The translations under genes were made by a program, and so were the position numbers. This document shows, piece after piece, positions 11,230 through 22,557 of a stretch of 64,000 nt of DNA. Numbering within the stretch: the first letter of the stretch is position 1; each line of letters opens with the position of its first letter. Location of the stretch: NCBI GenBank assembly GCA_051294375.1, contig CM119264.1, positions 15,463,473 through 15,527,472 of the forward strand. Reading direction: 5' to 3'. The stretch comes from Paraspadella gotoi (lineage: Eukaryota > Chaetognatha). The notes below the pieces were generated by a model. The model was not told where the DNA came from, searched no databases, and saw nothing but the letters and a program-made list of their open reading frames with translations.

Positions 11230-12566
11230 CATATATTAAGTAATCGTGAATCGCAAATTAAGTTAAGAGCTACACATTAGAAATGATTGCTATTCTCTCA
11301 TTATTATTTAACACAAGGTTAGGCTTCTTTTAAAGCTATGCATCAGAAAAAATTCAAGATTAATAATAACTTATATTTTAAAATTGGTAAAGCCATTATA
11401 AAAAGAATCCATTCATATACGATACAATGCAAGTTAACGTGAAAAAGCTTACCCATTAAGGCGTAGTGAAAGTTACATACAAAAATTCTAAGAGTCAATT
11501 ATGAACAACCATGCATCATGAAACATTAATTTGTAAAAAAAATTAATTTTATGTTTTTTTAATTTCGCAGTAGGCTATATTTATATATAGTACTATCCTT
11601 ATAAAATTGCATTTGAATTCCTCGTCAAAAGTTGATAAAAGAAAATATAAATCATTTTTAAAAATTCTTTCACTAAGTGGTGTAAAAATTAAAAAAAACT
11701 ATATTATTATATAAAAAAAGTTTATTTTCAACTTAAAATATAGCTTTTTCTAATTTTTTGACCCACTTAATGAAGGAATTTTTCAAAAATCTGCAAAAAA
11801 AATCTTTAAAAAAACTGTTTTGAAATTTTAACATTTATTGATTTAGTACTAGTAAAATATGGCCTACTGCGTAAATTGTAAATTTTTAGAATTTTAATTA
11901 AAGTTAAATTTAGAAATTTTACTACGCCTTATTACCCATGCAAATTTTATCATATTTTTGAATCTGTGAACCAAACTTGAAGCTTTACATTAATAATACC
12001 ACCCTCGTTTGGTTCTACCAGACTTCCTTTACTTTTACCATAACCCTCGTTTATCTACAAAAAAAGGAAAATAGTAAAAAAGGCAATAAGAAGCAGATTC
12101 TTGGTGGCGAAAATCTCTTTGATTTGTCAGTTAAACCATATAGCCAAAAAAATATTAAAAATAATTATAATTATACAATATACACAAATGATAGCTGAGA
12201 CAAAAGATCTTACTCTCTGATCCATTATGTTATGATTTTGAATTTAGAAAATCTTATTTTTAGTTCAATCAATTTGAAAAATAAAATGAAAACTATTTTT
12301 TTCTAGATTTGACTTTCTTTTAAGTATTGTTATTGGCAGTGATTTTGATCAAGGAATTCAGAAAAAAAACCACTTTTTGCAATATTGCTAGAATATTACC
12401 TTCAAAATTGATTAATTTTGAATCCTAAGACAAAGTGACTCGATTACGGATTAATTTAAATCATCTGCTGCATTTTCTAATCAAGAATAAATATCATTTT
12501 TGCTACTTTTAATAAAAAAAATGTATTGTCCATTTTTGTCCATTTTCACTTTTGTCTTGCATCTCT
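11230..12566. other. AT-rich DNA without recognisable genes
   Basis: Only short A/T-biased frames such as 11977-12198. Some loose repetition of AAAATTTTT-type words. Confidence 0.4.
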
Positions 12567-13904
12567 GAGATTTGAATGCCAAGATCATTGAAGAAAATTT
12601 TTTACTCCGGCTTTCGGGTCCTTATCTTCTTTACCTCTGAGTTGGTTCATTTTCAGTGGTCATTTATTGTTTACCTATGAATTAATTTTTTAAATTGACT
12701 GGTCAAAAACTTACATTTTTACATTTTATTACAATTTGTTAAACCAAAATACTTCAAAATGTTCACAATTCTAATAAAATATTACCTATGAACGGTGCTT
12801 CTGGTACCTAAAAAAATATAGGGAAAAATATTTAATACTTATGCTGCAAAAAAATTTTTAAGTCAACTTTTAATTTGTGAGTATTTGTGAGGTGCGTTTT
12901 ATTTGAACTAAAACACGGTTTTTAACTCATTTTATAGTTTTAACAGATGATAAACATACTAAGGTTGACAAATTAAAAAAACCGCCTTCTTTCATTGAAA
13001 GGGGAAGCATCAGCAAATTAATTTCTCTCAATCGACAGCTTTTTGCGGAAAAAGATTCTTATGAGGAATTTAATCTTTAAAAATTATCTATACCATAAAA
13101 ATTCGTAACATACTTATTAGAGAAAACATCGTCTTTTTTCCTGGTGGCTCGATTTGCATAAATTTGGTACCGATCGACGTGGAATTACGTCTAGTTTACT
13201 GAAATAAAATTTCATTAAAATCGGTCCACGCGTTCAAAAGTTATGGGCAAAAAACGACAAAAAATAGCGCCTTCCGAGGGATCAACTTTCGCTACTGAAC
13301 GAGCGAAAAAGTGGTTAACATAAGGTTTGAACTACGTAGTACTAATCTTTAGTCCGGCCGAATCGACGCTAAAGTCGAAATCCTCATTCCGGGCCAAATA
13401 GAAATAAACGGAAAATTTCGGAGCTGACTACGCGAAAGAAAATGTTAATATAGGAAACGAATTTATAAGAGAATGAGGTAATATTATTACTGATAAAATT
13501 TAAATAAGTGATTGGATGATAATTTAATACTAATTGGGAGTTAATTTTACTTTCTCCGCCCGGGGTTAGGGATTAAGGGTTAGGGGTTAGTTACAGGGTG
13601 GTTAAGGGTGGTTTAAGGTTAGGGTAATCATTTATTTCATTTAAGTTTTTTGTTCTGAAGAATAAGTGTTTTTAAATAATTTTTTTAAGAAAACGCCAAA
13701 ACGGAGAATTTAGCCAAAATTGGTTTATAATTGGATGACCACGACTCCCAAAGAATCCCTTTGATCATTCGCCGCTTTCATCACTAGTGAGCTCTTTAGT
13801 CCTAATTTATAAATTAATTACTTTGTTTAATACAAGGCGGAACTATACCATACATCGACACAAAATTTATAAAATGATTACTCTAAAACTGAATAATTTT
13901 TAGT

Positions 13905-14600
13905 CAGATCTGCTATAATTCACTTTGTCATCCGTCGGTCCGCCCCCTCAACCTTGTCGGGCATTCACTTATATCTTGTCAGAACATCGAATTATAATAA
14001 ATATATGCAAAAAAAAAAACGATGTCCGTCTGTCCCACTTTAACAAAAGATTCGAATTACTTGTGATTGGTTGGTTTGATTGGGATGAAATTTTGGGTGA
14101 GGGTAGGGAAGTGTGTGATTGAGCCGGATATGAAGTTTCGATGGAATCGTATTTGAATTTGAATCACTATTTGAACGCCATTTACTCATGAGTGGACGGG
14201 TAGGAGAGTGTGATTAAGCTGGAAATCAAGCTTCAATGGAATCGTTTGAGTGGAATAGTTTAAATTGAAAAAACCCAAAAAACTTGTTTCTATATGGATT
14301 AATGTATTATGCTTATTTTTTCTTTTATATCAAATGTAAATGCAAGATGTATTAATTAAATAATCCGTTAATTAATCAGACAATAATTAATAAATTAATT
14401 ATTCAATCAAATTATATCTATTAATTAATTAATTATTTAATCAATCAAGTCAATTGTTATTGCCATTATTGTCATCATCGCCATCATCGTCGTTGTTTTA
14501 TGTCATGGTCATTAATTAATTAACTTGAATTAATTAATTAATTACCGCTAATTATCGTGCAGATCCGAGATTGTTTGCTCAAACTTGTTTAATACTTTTG
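13905..14600 (-). mobile_element. Helentron-like element (HINE B), nearly both ends
   Basis: The reversed 3' end AGTCAGATCTGCTATAATTCAC starts at about 13907, followed by CCGACGG-like words, the conserved TTGTCGGGCATTC...CAGAACATCGAATTATAAT segment and a degenerate monomer. ATTAATTAA-rich DNA follows, then the other terminus TATCGTGCAGATCCGAGATTGTTTGCTCAAACTTG at about 14557-14590. The terminal hairpin is reduced relative to other copies. The duplicate is at 39380-40110. Confidence 0.55.
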
Positions 14601-15394
14601 AGTTAAACCGTTATTATTAAAAATCCTTGCCGTACTCAGTCTTTCTCTGTTTCCTACTAAACCTAGGTGCGGGCTATTCACTTTGTATGACTTTAAGCAT
14701 TGAAGACGTGTTTTACAGTTTAGCATCATATTGTAATAATATAAACATAACATAACGAAGTATAAACGTTCAAAATAAGCAAATATCCAATTGTATAGAA
14801 CCATAATGAATCCGTGAAATAAAACCGTAAGGGCATCCGTAAAGCATCGGAAAAAGCGTCGGAAAGGGATCCGAGAAAGCAGCCGTGGACTGTGACAGAT
14901 TATACAACGATTTAATATAAAATGTTCGAATTATAAACGCATTAAAACTTATTAAAAACGAATTAAGAACCATTTAAACGGACCTGGTATACACGTCGAA
15001 CTTTAAGAAATTTGGCGATTACATAAGCATAAAAATATACATTTTAACTTTAGAAATAAATGGCGTTGAATACAGAGAGAGAATTTGGCATTAAATTCGA
15101 AGCAGCAAAAAACGGTAACGTGCAGGATATCGTCTGTGAACCGAATTAAAAATAGGACGAGAGAGAAAAGACTGGTTTGTCGCGAATGTGGGGCAAACAA
15201 AAGATCAGTTTTCGAAATGAAGTAAAAAAAATATTCTAATCTATTGCAAAGGTTATATTAAATGACAAAAAAAAGTATTTAAATATTAAGCTCCTATCAA
15301 ATAATTTAAAACATTTTTACATGCCCAGTTCATAAAAGAATACAGTACAAGCATTTATATCCCAAATGAATCATCTCCGTATATTTTATATGCA

Positions 15395-15500
15395 AATCCC
15401 CGCGCTTTTGGCAAAAAATTATCCCCGCGTCTTTTGGCTGTGAATCATCCCTGGGTCTTTTTGCTGCGATTCATCCCCGCGTCTTTTTGCTGTGAATCAT
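15395..15500. repeat. Minisatellite, ~30-bp unit, 3-4 copies
   Basis: The unit ATCCCCGCGTCTTTTTGCTG(TGA) repeats with small changes. The noisier duplicate is at about 40975-41085. Confidence 0.7.
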
Positions 15501-15758
15501 GTTGGGAATATTGGGTTAGAATAAATCTTGGTTCAAAAAATTTCTTATATCATTTCATTTAATAAAAATTATCAGATCGTCTAAATTACAATAAAGTCAT
15601 ATTTAACAGAATGGACAATTGATATTTGCTATTTCATCGATGCTTAGTTGCGTTTTTATTAAATTATAATTCAAAAAATTTGTATACACCCAACCAGACA
15701 TTTATTATCAGTTTAGTTTGAATTTTTAATATTCCTATATCATTCAAAATTAATTAAC

Positions 15759-15830
15759 CTGGATGCCGCTTCCTCCACTTTCTGGGCCCAATCGTAAACA
15801 GCTGGGACCCAGCCATTTCCAAAACATCAG
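15759..15830 (-). CDS. Putative internal exon, minus strand
   Basis: On the minus strand a 72-bp GC-rich block lies between acceptor TTTTTATATAG and donor CATCCAG|GTTAAT. One frame is fully open (CFGNGWVPAVYDWAQKVEEA); a second also lacks stops for most of its length. The same block, with indels, is in the duplicate at about 41350-41432. It may follow the first exon at 16044-16228, but the phases as assembled do not join cleanly, so the link is tentative. Product not recognised. Confidence 0.35.
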
Positions 15831-16043
15831 CTATATAAAAAAAGGATATTATTTGTTAAATGCAATACACAAAAATGACAATGTTATAAGAAAATAAAAA
15901 TTTAAAAAACAACCGAGTGATATAATAGGATTCAAAAAATAAGGACTCATGTCTGAAAAAGATTGAAAGTATAGTAATCTTGGCAGATGTTACTATTAAA
16001 AAAATGGTAATGTTCCATTTACTACAACTATATTGCCCCCTAC

Positions 16044-16228
16044 CTATTTGCCCGTCTCGCCACTAAGGTCACAGACTCATTTGCTGAGAACTGGACAGAT
16101 GGATTCTCCCTCTCCGTTGTTCTTGCAAAACTGGACAGCGGCGCCGCAGAGACCTCATGTACTCGTCCCGCCGGCCGCGGCGAGACGAAGAGTGGCTTGG
16201 TGGCGGCGGCAAAGCCTTTGGCGTACAT
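16044..16228 (-). CDS. Putative first exon, possible mitochondrial presequence
   Basis: The minus strand carries ATG in the context CACCATGTAC at 16228. A 61-residue frame follows, starting MYAKGFAAATKPLFVSPRPA and rich in Ala, Ser and Arg with almost no acidic residues at its start, and it ends at a donor AATAG|GTAGGG. The composition and length suit a mitochondrial targeting segment. The GC content is about twice that of the neighbourhood. The plus strand is also open here, so the direction is an inference from the start context and donor. The noisier duplicate is at about 41660-41860. Confidence 0.4.
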
Positions 16229-16639
16229 GGTGACAATTCTAAAACCGCCGCTAAAAAAAACCATTTGCAAACCCATAAAAAATTTTTAATGTTAAATATG
16301 AAGTTAAAAATAAAAACCAAAACTATTTATATATATAAATTTTATACATTTTTAATTCTCTTCACATTTTTAAGGGCTTTCAGAAAATATTAATATGGAT
16401 AATAAAAGAATGCTAAAAGTTCAAAGAAAAATTAAATTTAAAAACAATGAGTTGGAAAAAGAGACCCAATTTTAAAGGCCAACTTTCTCCACTCTTTTTC
16501 AAAGCATATCTCAAATAACTGATCAATATAAAATTTTGATAATTTTTACTCAACTTTTAAAATCAATGGTTTACAAATGGCAGCGTTTTTTTACCGGTGG
16601 TTTTAGTATTGTCACTATGTCGCTATGACACCTCACATC

Positions 16640-16985
16640 GAGGGCTTCGGTTTCACACTGCGAATTGAGAAAACAAAATCTCAAGCGAACCTCCAACAAA
16701 ATGAAGTTGGAGTTCGAGGGATGTTCAAGTCAAGTTGAAGTGACTCCAAATAGCCCATCGTCCGACTTGCAAACCTTTATCGTGAAGATTAGTCAAAAAA
16801 GGAACGAACCACAATCTCAGGCTTCGGGAACGAACTCCCTAAATACGCCCACAAGAGTCTGGGAAGAGGAAGGAGCTGGAGGACAGCGGCAGCGGGAAGG
16901 AGTTCGATAGGCTGTCAGGCACCTGTGTCCGGGATAGTACACAAATAAAGTGCAGTTTGTCCATTAACGGAGTCGCCTGTCAGTC
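16640..16985 (+). CDS. Exon-like segment at the 5' side of the coiled-coil gene, frameshifted
   Basis: A GC-richer block reads in successive frames: TPHIEGFGFTLRIEKTKS, then SSQVEVTPNSPSSDLQTFIV, then KRKELEDSGSGKEFDRLSG followed by TCVRDSTQIKCSLSINGVAC. Each switch needs one small indel, as in the downstream exons. It ends in a CT microsatellite. Whether this is one exon or two, and whether it belongs to the coiled-coil gene, cannot be settled from this sequence. Confidence 0.35.
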
Positions 16986-17009
16986 CTTTTTTTACCGCCA
17001 TGTGGCTTT

Positions 17010-17130
17010 ATCCTCTCTCTCTCTCTCTTTCTTCTCTCTCTCTCTCTTCTCCTCTCTATCTCTCTCTCGCTCTTCTCTCTCTCTCTCTCTCTCTTCTCTC
17101 CTCTCTCTCTCCTCTCTCTTTTCTCTCTCC
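17010..17130. repeat. (CT)n microsatellite forming a polypyrimidine tract
   Basis: Over 100 bp of CTCTCT run directly into a CTCTCCAG acceptor at 17131-17132. Confidence 0.85.
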
Positions 17131-17132
17131 AG

Positions 17133-17292
17133 CGAACCACCTTGATCGGGAAACCCAACTGTCCGCCGCCAACGACGAAGATGCTTGCCTCAAAACGAAA
17201 GCTCAAGTTTGCAGCAAAAGAAACGCGAATTGGGTGCGGCGAAAATGCACTACAACGCTAGAGTCAATGAGAACAAAGTCCTGGCCCGGGAG
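17133..17292 (+). CDS. Coiled-coil protein gene, exon
   Basis: The exon lies between acceptor CTCTCTCCAG and donor CGGGAG|GTGAGA. Its 3' half encodes ESSSLQQKKRELGAAKMHYN followed by a charged segment ending ENKVLARE, a helical, Lys/Glu/Arg-rich stretch. The 5' half is open in another frame, so at least one indel is present. It lies in an intron-exon series with 17417-17590, 18953-19175, 19567-19728 and 19789-19857. The protein family is not recognised; coiled-coil proteins are hard to name without a search. Confidence 0.5.
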
Positions 17293-17294
17293 GT

Positions 17295-17296
<2 letters not shown>

Positions 17297-17325
<29 letters not shown>

Positions 17326-17339
17326 GAGAGAGAGAGAGA

Positions 17340-17375
<36 letters not shown>
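17297..17375. repeat. (GA)n microsatellite in an intron
   Basis: An almost uninterrupted GAGAGA run immediately follows the GTGAGAG donor. With the upstream CT tract it could fold back around the exon at 17133-17292. Confidence 0.85.
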
Positions 17376-17377
<2 letters not shown>

Positions 17378-17416
17378 AAGGCTCTTCTTGGCCCTCTGGC
17401 CGTTCCAACCCATCAG

Positions 17417-17590
17417 GTCCAAGGGAAATTGAGAGAGAAAGAAGAAAGTCTTGGGAGGATCAATGCGCGGATCGCGAAGTCAGCATACGCGAAGTTCTGT
17501 CGCTTGGAGACGGAGTGAACGCGAACGTCTTCCAGGGTCAAACGGCTTGGAGGATTCTAGGGTCGAGACGCCGCAGAATATCCAAACCAG
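17417..17590 (+). CDS. Coiled-coil protein gene, exon
   Basis: Acceptor CCAACCCATCAG and donor AACCAG|GTCGAT. The first 33 codons read VQGKLREKEESLGRINARIA then KSAYAKFCRLETE, a good heptad-like helix continuing KVLARE of the previous exon. A stop then follows unless one base is added; the adjacent frame continues RERERLPGSNGLEDSRVETP. The same pattern of single indels occurs throughout 16-25 kb. Confidence 0.5.
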
Positions 17591-17929
17591 GTCGATTAGG
17601 GGGGGGGGGCGAGAGGGCGGCTTTATTTTCCCAAGAAAGCCCATTTTTATTCTTAAAATTCGGATTAAGTTAATTTTGTTGAATAAAAAACCTAACTCGG
17701 TTAAAAGTTCGTTTCAAGATATAGGCTTAGGGATTAGGTTAGTGATTAAGATTAGTAGACTTGCGTTTGTAATTTTAAGGTTAGGGAATTTGGGTTAGGA
17801 ACTAGCCAAAAAACGAGACTAATATTAGAAAAATTTGGCGTTAATTTCTATTTTCAACGATATACAACTCGTCTGAAAAAAAATCCAACAGCTACTGATC
17901 TTTTTTAATAATATGTTGTTGGCGGTATA

Positions 17930-18685
17930 TTCACACCGCCTCACGTCCACCATCCATCAGCAAAATCCATTGGCTCAGAGGGGGAACACACCATCCCAGG
18001 CGTAGTGTTCCATCCACAGTCCTAACGGATTTCCCTCTGCGTTGGCAAGCGAGACCGTCCTAGGGTAACCGCGCCAGTGGACTGGAGGCGTCAATGAGGG
18101 TCGGAAGGCCCCCAAAGCCAACAGTGAAGATGCCCCAATCCCAATGGGCATCACAAGGAACCCGGCTGTTGCCATAAGTGGTGAAGCCTTACTATCGAAC
18201 ACGCAACCTTCTCAGGGTACGCTAGACAAATGCCTATGCACCTGCCGACTTTTGGGACGCTACGACAAACGCCTGATGCCCCTGGGTACGCTACGACAAA
18301 AACGCCTATGCCCCCACAACTCGCACCGCTCTCTCTCTCTCCCACTATCGGTAACCAGTCTTGTCAGACACCTCTCAGGGCTGAGGAACCTGAGTGATGT
18401 CTGGCCCGGGGATCCCTGTGGCGGGTATTATTCACACCGCCTCACGAATCCACCATCCATCAGCCAAATCCATTTGGCTCAGAGGGGGAAACACACCATC
18501 CCAGGCGTAGTGTTCATCCACAGTCCTAACGATTCCCCTCTGCGTTGGGCAAAGCAGAGGACCGTCCTAGGGTAACCGCCCAGTGACTGAGGCGTCACTG
18601 AGGGTCGGAAGCCCCCAAAGCCAACAGTGAGATGCTCCCATCCCAATGGCATCAAGGCAACCCGGCGTTGCCATAATGTCATATT
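17930..18685. repeat. Two direct ~255-bp repeats around a GC-rich spacer
   Basis: TTCACACCGCCTCACG... through ...CCGGCTGTTGCCATAA at 17930-18178 recurs at 18427-18678. Spacer 18200-18420 has smaller internal repeats (GGGTACGCTACGACAAA-type words three times). The unit is GC-rich and has no consistent frame. It may be a SINE or satellite-like repeat; open frames on both strands are incidental. Confidence 0.7.
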
Positions 18686-18952
18686 TTTTTTTACAATTTT
18701 TTTGGAAATTTTGGCCGCTCAGCTTTTTCTGACTGAAATGCCACTCTCGGAAAAAAGATGAGAGACATTGAATGATCAAGAGGATCCCCACGAGAAGTTG
18801 AAAACGAAAATTAAGGCAAAAAAAATGAGGAAATTTTTTAAAAAATTCAAAGTGGATCTTTTATTTCTGCTTCTTTGTTCCTTCCTCTTAATATCATAGC
18901 TCCTCTTGCCCTCACCCAATCTGCGCCCTCTCACCCCCCCCCCCTCCTAAAG

Positions 18953-19175
18953 ATTCCGGATCCTCGCCGCGACTGAACCGACGACCCAACGAGCTGCTGG
19001 AGCGGATGCGATACGCTCCATCCGCCGCCTCATAGAAAGACGGAAGAAGTAGAGCATTAAAGAGAGAGCTTGGAGATCTGGAAACGGCTTCGTCGACGAG
19101 CAAGGCGCGTATGATCCGGCGATTGCCCAGGGACGCAGATGCGAAAGTTGGCCGCCGCTAAACAGGACGATCAGG
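18953..19175 (+). CDS. Coiled-coil protein gene, exon (frameshifted)
   Basis: A C/T-rich tract and AAAG acceptor precede it and donor CAGG|GTGAGC follows it. Fragments in different frames read NELLERMRYA, ALKRELGDLETASSTSKARM and KLAAAKQDDQ. All are Lys/Arg/Glu-rich helix. At least two indels are needed to make one frame. Confidence 0.4.
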
Positions 19176-19566
19176 GTGAGCTTGAAAGTTTAATCGCTAT
19201 TATTATATTACTGATTAAATGAGCGCCTTATTGTCGCGACTATAACTTAGGACAAATTACAAATTAGTGTCCAGTTAAAATATTTTTTAAGAGGAATATT
19301 AAATCTTATGATAAAATATTCGATATACAGAATAGTGGCTTAGAAACACGGCAAAAACATAACTAGTATTCAATTCAAAATAAAAATTGAACTCATTTAC
19401 ATTTAACACTACAATATGTTATTATGTTAAATAAGATTGAAGAAATTTAACCATTTTAGATTATCATATTAAATAATCATCTCTTTACATATTGTCATTA
19501 ATTGTGAGGTTTGTCATGAGAATCCGTATCAATTAAAAACTAGAAAAGACAAGCAAACAATTTCAG

Positions 19567-19728
19567 GCAATGCTGGGCGAGTTGCAAGTCTGGGCGCGCC
19601 AAGGCTGTCCAGGACGCCGAGGCGAGAAACAGCAGTTGGAATGAATAGCGCCAACGAGAACAGAACGGAGTATCTGCGGATGAAGAAAGACTATCAGTCG
19701 AAAAAATAGCGTAGCCCACAATGTGACT
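19567..19728 (+). CDS. Coiled-coil protein gene, exon
   Basis: Acceptor CAATTTCAG and a strong donor ACT|GTAAGA. It reads AMLGELQVWARQ, then (one frame on) VQDAEARNSSWNE, then EYLRMKKDYQSKK. Two indels separate these pieces. It is consistent with a continuous alpha-helical rod. Confidence 0.5.
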
Positions 19729-19788
19729 GTAAGATTCGCAATAAGCAACATAACATTATGAAATTATTCAAAAATTATCTTGGAACAG

Positions 19789-19857
19789 AAATTGGAAGAA
19801 AAATTAAGAAGTTCCGGAAGGTGGGACGGTTCAAAGGGCTTGTGGCCAAAAGTGTGA
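19789..19857 (+). CDS. Coiled-coil protein gene, likely last coding exon
   Basis: After acceptor ATCTTGGAACAG the frame reads KLEEKLRSSGRWDGSKGLWP KV and stops at TGA 19855-19857. The Lys/Glu start continues the helix of the previous exon. AT-rich DNA follows. Confidence 0.45.
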   Translation, partial: KLEEKLRSSGRWDGSKGLWPKV

Positions 19858-20179
19858 CCTGAATCCTCACACAAAATTTCGTCTCAAACTTCCCAAAATA
19901 GATAAATAATAAACTAAACCGTAGTAAAATTTAGTCCGCAATTTAAAATAATAGTTTAATACTAGACTATATTTATACTTAATTTAGTTAGTGAGTAGTG
20001 ATCGAATTCGAAATCATTGTAGTGGGATTAAAAATTAAATATTTTTTTTTAAAGCCGTCTTAAAGTTAAAAGTGTAGGATCTAGGGCCGTTGCAGTCTTG
20101 ACTAGTATCCGTAAAGTATCTAGTATCTGACGAATATCTGAATCGTACGGATTCAAAGTTTAGAAACAAAGAAATAAAT

Positions 20180-20374
20180 AATAGAGAGAGAGAGAGAGAA
20201 GGCTAGAGATGAGAGCGCGGAGTGGATTTAGAGGGGGAGAAATGAGGGGGGATTTATTGCCGTAGTCCGTGGCGCCGGTGTAATGGAAAATAGCTCTTGA
20301 CGAGATGGAAGTGGGAGACGACGATGGAGAGATGAGAGAAAAGAGAGAAAGAGAGAGATAGAGAGAAGAGAGAA

Positions 20375-20412
<38 letters not shown>

Positions 20413-20445
20413 GAGAGAGAAAGAGAGAGAGAGAGAGAGAAGACT
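20180..20445. repeat. Imperfect (GA)n tract
   Basis: GA dinucleotides dominate 20180-20200 and 20330-20445, with GGAGAAATGAGG-type purine DNA between. The Leu/Ser-rich minus-strand frames are artefacts of this tract. Confidence 0.8.
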
Positions 20446-20449
20446 CACT

Positions 20450-20960
20450 TAAAATCTTATGTCTCGGAATTGGACGCCATTGTTCTCCTTTTCTATTCCC
20501 TCTTTTTTCGATCCCCCCCCTCGTTCGCATCGTCTCGTCTGTGATCCCGCTGAAAAACGTCATTCCGAACCAATAAGGCCTTCGGATGTCCCATCGATAA
20601 ATTGGGCCGATAATTCGACGCGAGGTTCGGACCCCCACATTTCGTAATGACAGGGTAAGGTTTACGATGACCAGAGCTTTGATGGAAGGTGGCAGTCGAG
20701 CGTGAACCGTCGAGGCATTTTTACTTTTCCGCTTGGTGGTCGTCGGGTGACCGAACCCGGAGTTACGATTATCGTATCGAGCGTGAAGTTCATTTCGTCG
20801 TTCCGTCGTCCGTTTCGTCGTCGTTCGTCGTTGGGGAAACAAGCGATTCGTTATCGCAAATTTCAGTTGGCGTCAGTCATCCTTGGCTCCTTATCCATTC
20901 GACTTCTCTGAGAAAGCGATTTTCCATTTCCTTGATTCGTTATTATGTATAAGATGTATT
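20450..20960 (+). CDS. Exon-like GC-rich block, product uncertain
   Basis: GC-rich DNA with open segments: PSDVPSINWADNSTRGSDPH (20579-20641), then KVYDDQSFDGRWQSSVNRRG followed by IFTFPLGGRRVTEPG (20660-20760). The second piece faintly resembles the DG..FDSS..R..F.F.LG pattern of FKBP-type isomerases, but the rest of that domain is not visible. A long minus-strand frame (20228-20842) also exists and is mostly repeat-derived at its C-terminus. Call kept at low confidence. Confidence 0.25.
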
Positions 20961-21239
20961 TATAACCAGCACAATTATAGGCGAGACCTTTTAAAGATCT
21001 TCGTGGAACTGGACAATGAATTCTTTTGACAATGGATGCAATAGTTTGATTTTGATTGAATTTTACGACAAAAAATCTTACAACGATCTGAGATTACGGC
21101 TTCGTCGGATGTCATCATCCATTTACGAAATTCGGTTAAATTTTGTATTCGACGAAAAGGGGAAAAAGGAGAATGAAAAGGAAAATAAAAGGAAATCGAT
21201 TTGTATAAGGATAACGAGGACCGAAGAGCCTCGATAAAA

Positions 21240-21900
21240 TAACGTTAATATAATGCGTCGCCTTCTTTCATCATTTTATAGATCTATTCCGATTTAATAG
21301 GCCACAACGGGATTCAATCGTTACTTTCATGTTCAAATTACGTCTCGGTGATGTAAAGATGTATAATAAACTGTGTTTAGGGAAAAAACAAACATGTAAA
21401 ACTGATAGTGAGACGAAAATTAGTAATATAAAAAGGAGAGACGAATTGTGCCGTGTGTAATAGAAGGTTTAACATTCTTCGATGAGAACATTACAATGAT
21501 GGAAAAGAAACCAAAACTGAACAATTATGAGGCTTTTTAAAAAATTTAAAAAATTAATTTATATATTTCAATAATTTTTAATTTTTTCTCATTTTAAATG
21601 AGTTAACCTTAATCAAAATTATTGATTAAAAGTACAACTGTGGCGTACAATTATTAATTATTACGCTTTTTTGTATATTATAATTTAATAACTATATACT
21701 TAAATCAAATAAATTTATTAAACTTTTTTTTAAACAAAGTTTCATATGCTTTATTGTTATTATACCGCATACCTTATATTTTGAATCAAAGATAGCTCAA
21801 TCAAAAATCAGAAAAAGAATTTAAAATTAAAATTATATTACAAGTTTTTAATAGCTCCTGAAACTAAAGGAAAGTTGAGGCGACTTATCTTTTCCATCAT
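21240..21900. other. AT-rich DNA, nothing recognised
   Basis: No exon signals above background. Confidence 0.4.
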
Positions 21901-21904
21901 GGAA

Positions 21905-22150
21905 CGAACGGTTTTTAAATACAATCATTCCCTTTGCCCTTAGGGGTGGGTTTAAACTTCAGGCCTCTTTGTTCTCGATTGGCGCCCAGAAGTGCTGTTA
22001 ATCTCAAACTCTTCTTTTTGTTTGTTGGGAATCCGAATGAAAGATGTTGTTGTTGTGTTGTAAGCGCGACTCCGTACTTGAGATTGAAATCCAGATCGAT
22101 CCTGAGCCGGGCCTCTCCACTTAAGACTATTGCGTCTCCCAAACCGCGGT
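21905..22150 (-). other. Possible exon, minus strand, unrecognised
   Basis: A 75-codon minus-strand frame (GDAIVLSGEARLRIDLDFNL and SFGFPTNKKKSLRLTALLGA) lies in a locally GC-rich block. The plus strand is open over nearly the same span. No family assignment. Confidence 0.25.
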
Positions 22151-22557
22151 AAACTCGAAATTACATTTTTTTTTTCGGGTAAAACTTAAACTTACAGTAA
22201 GCGTGTGTAAACAAACACAAACCGCATGCCTTTTTAATAATTTCGAATAACTATGCTATAAATTAAATTATAAATAAAATTATATTAATATTAATAAAAT
22301 AAAATTATGTAGCTGTTAAGAAAAACTAACGCGTATTAGTAAAGTCTTTTATAATTATTTTCAGTTTATATTTGTTCAAAGAACGTAAAGTTATCGGTTA
22401 CACTTCTTGTCGTAACATAGCTACGATAGAAAAGACTAACGAGGATCTTGAACGAAAAATGCTTAGCAACGGTACCAATACAAACAAACCTTGTTCTGCT
22501 TCATTCTTACCGAGAAAAGGATTTGTATTAACTTTTTTTTTTAAAGGAAATAAAAAA

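Larger units (their letters stand above)
12567..16620. repeat. Direct large duplication, left copy (~4.05 kb)
   Basis: Collinear with 37994-42245 from ATTTGAATGCCAAGATCATTG to CGGTGGTTTTAGTATTGTCAC. Differences are mostly single-base insertions or deletions scattered throughout, with few substitutions. That pattern is typical of uncorrected reads of one locus or of two haplotypes. The copy contains a HINE element, a minisatellite and two minus-strand exon candidates. Confidence 0.8.

Noticed and set aside
17975-18790. Overlapping frames of 64-143 codons on both strands
   Set aside because: They fall on two direct repeats plus spacer; the frame is not conserved between the two repeat units.
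20660-20760. FKBP-type peptidyl-prolyl isomerase exon
   Set aside because: Only one short stretch resembles the family; neighbouring conserved segments are absent in all frames.
20228-20842. 204-codon minus-strand frame
   Set aside because: The C-terminal half is GA-tract translation and the N-terminal half overlaps a better plus-strand exon candidate; no family motif.
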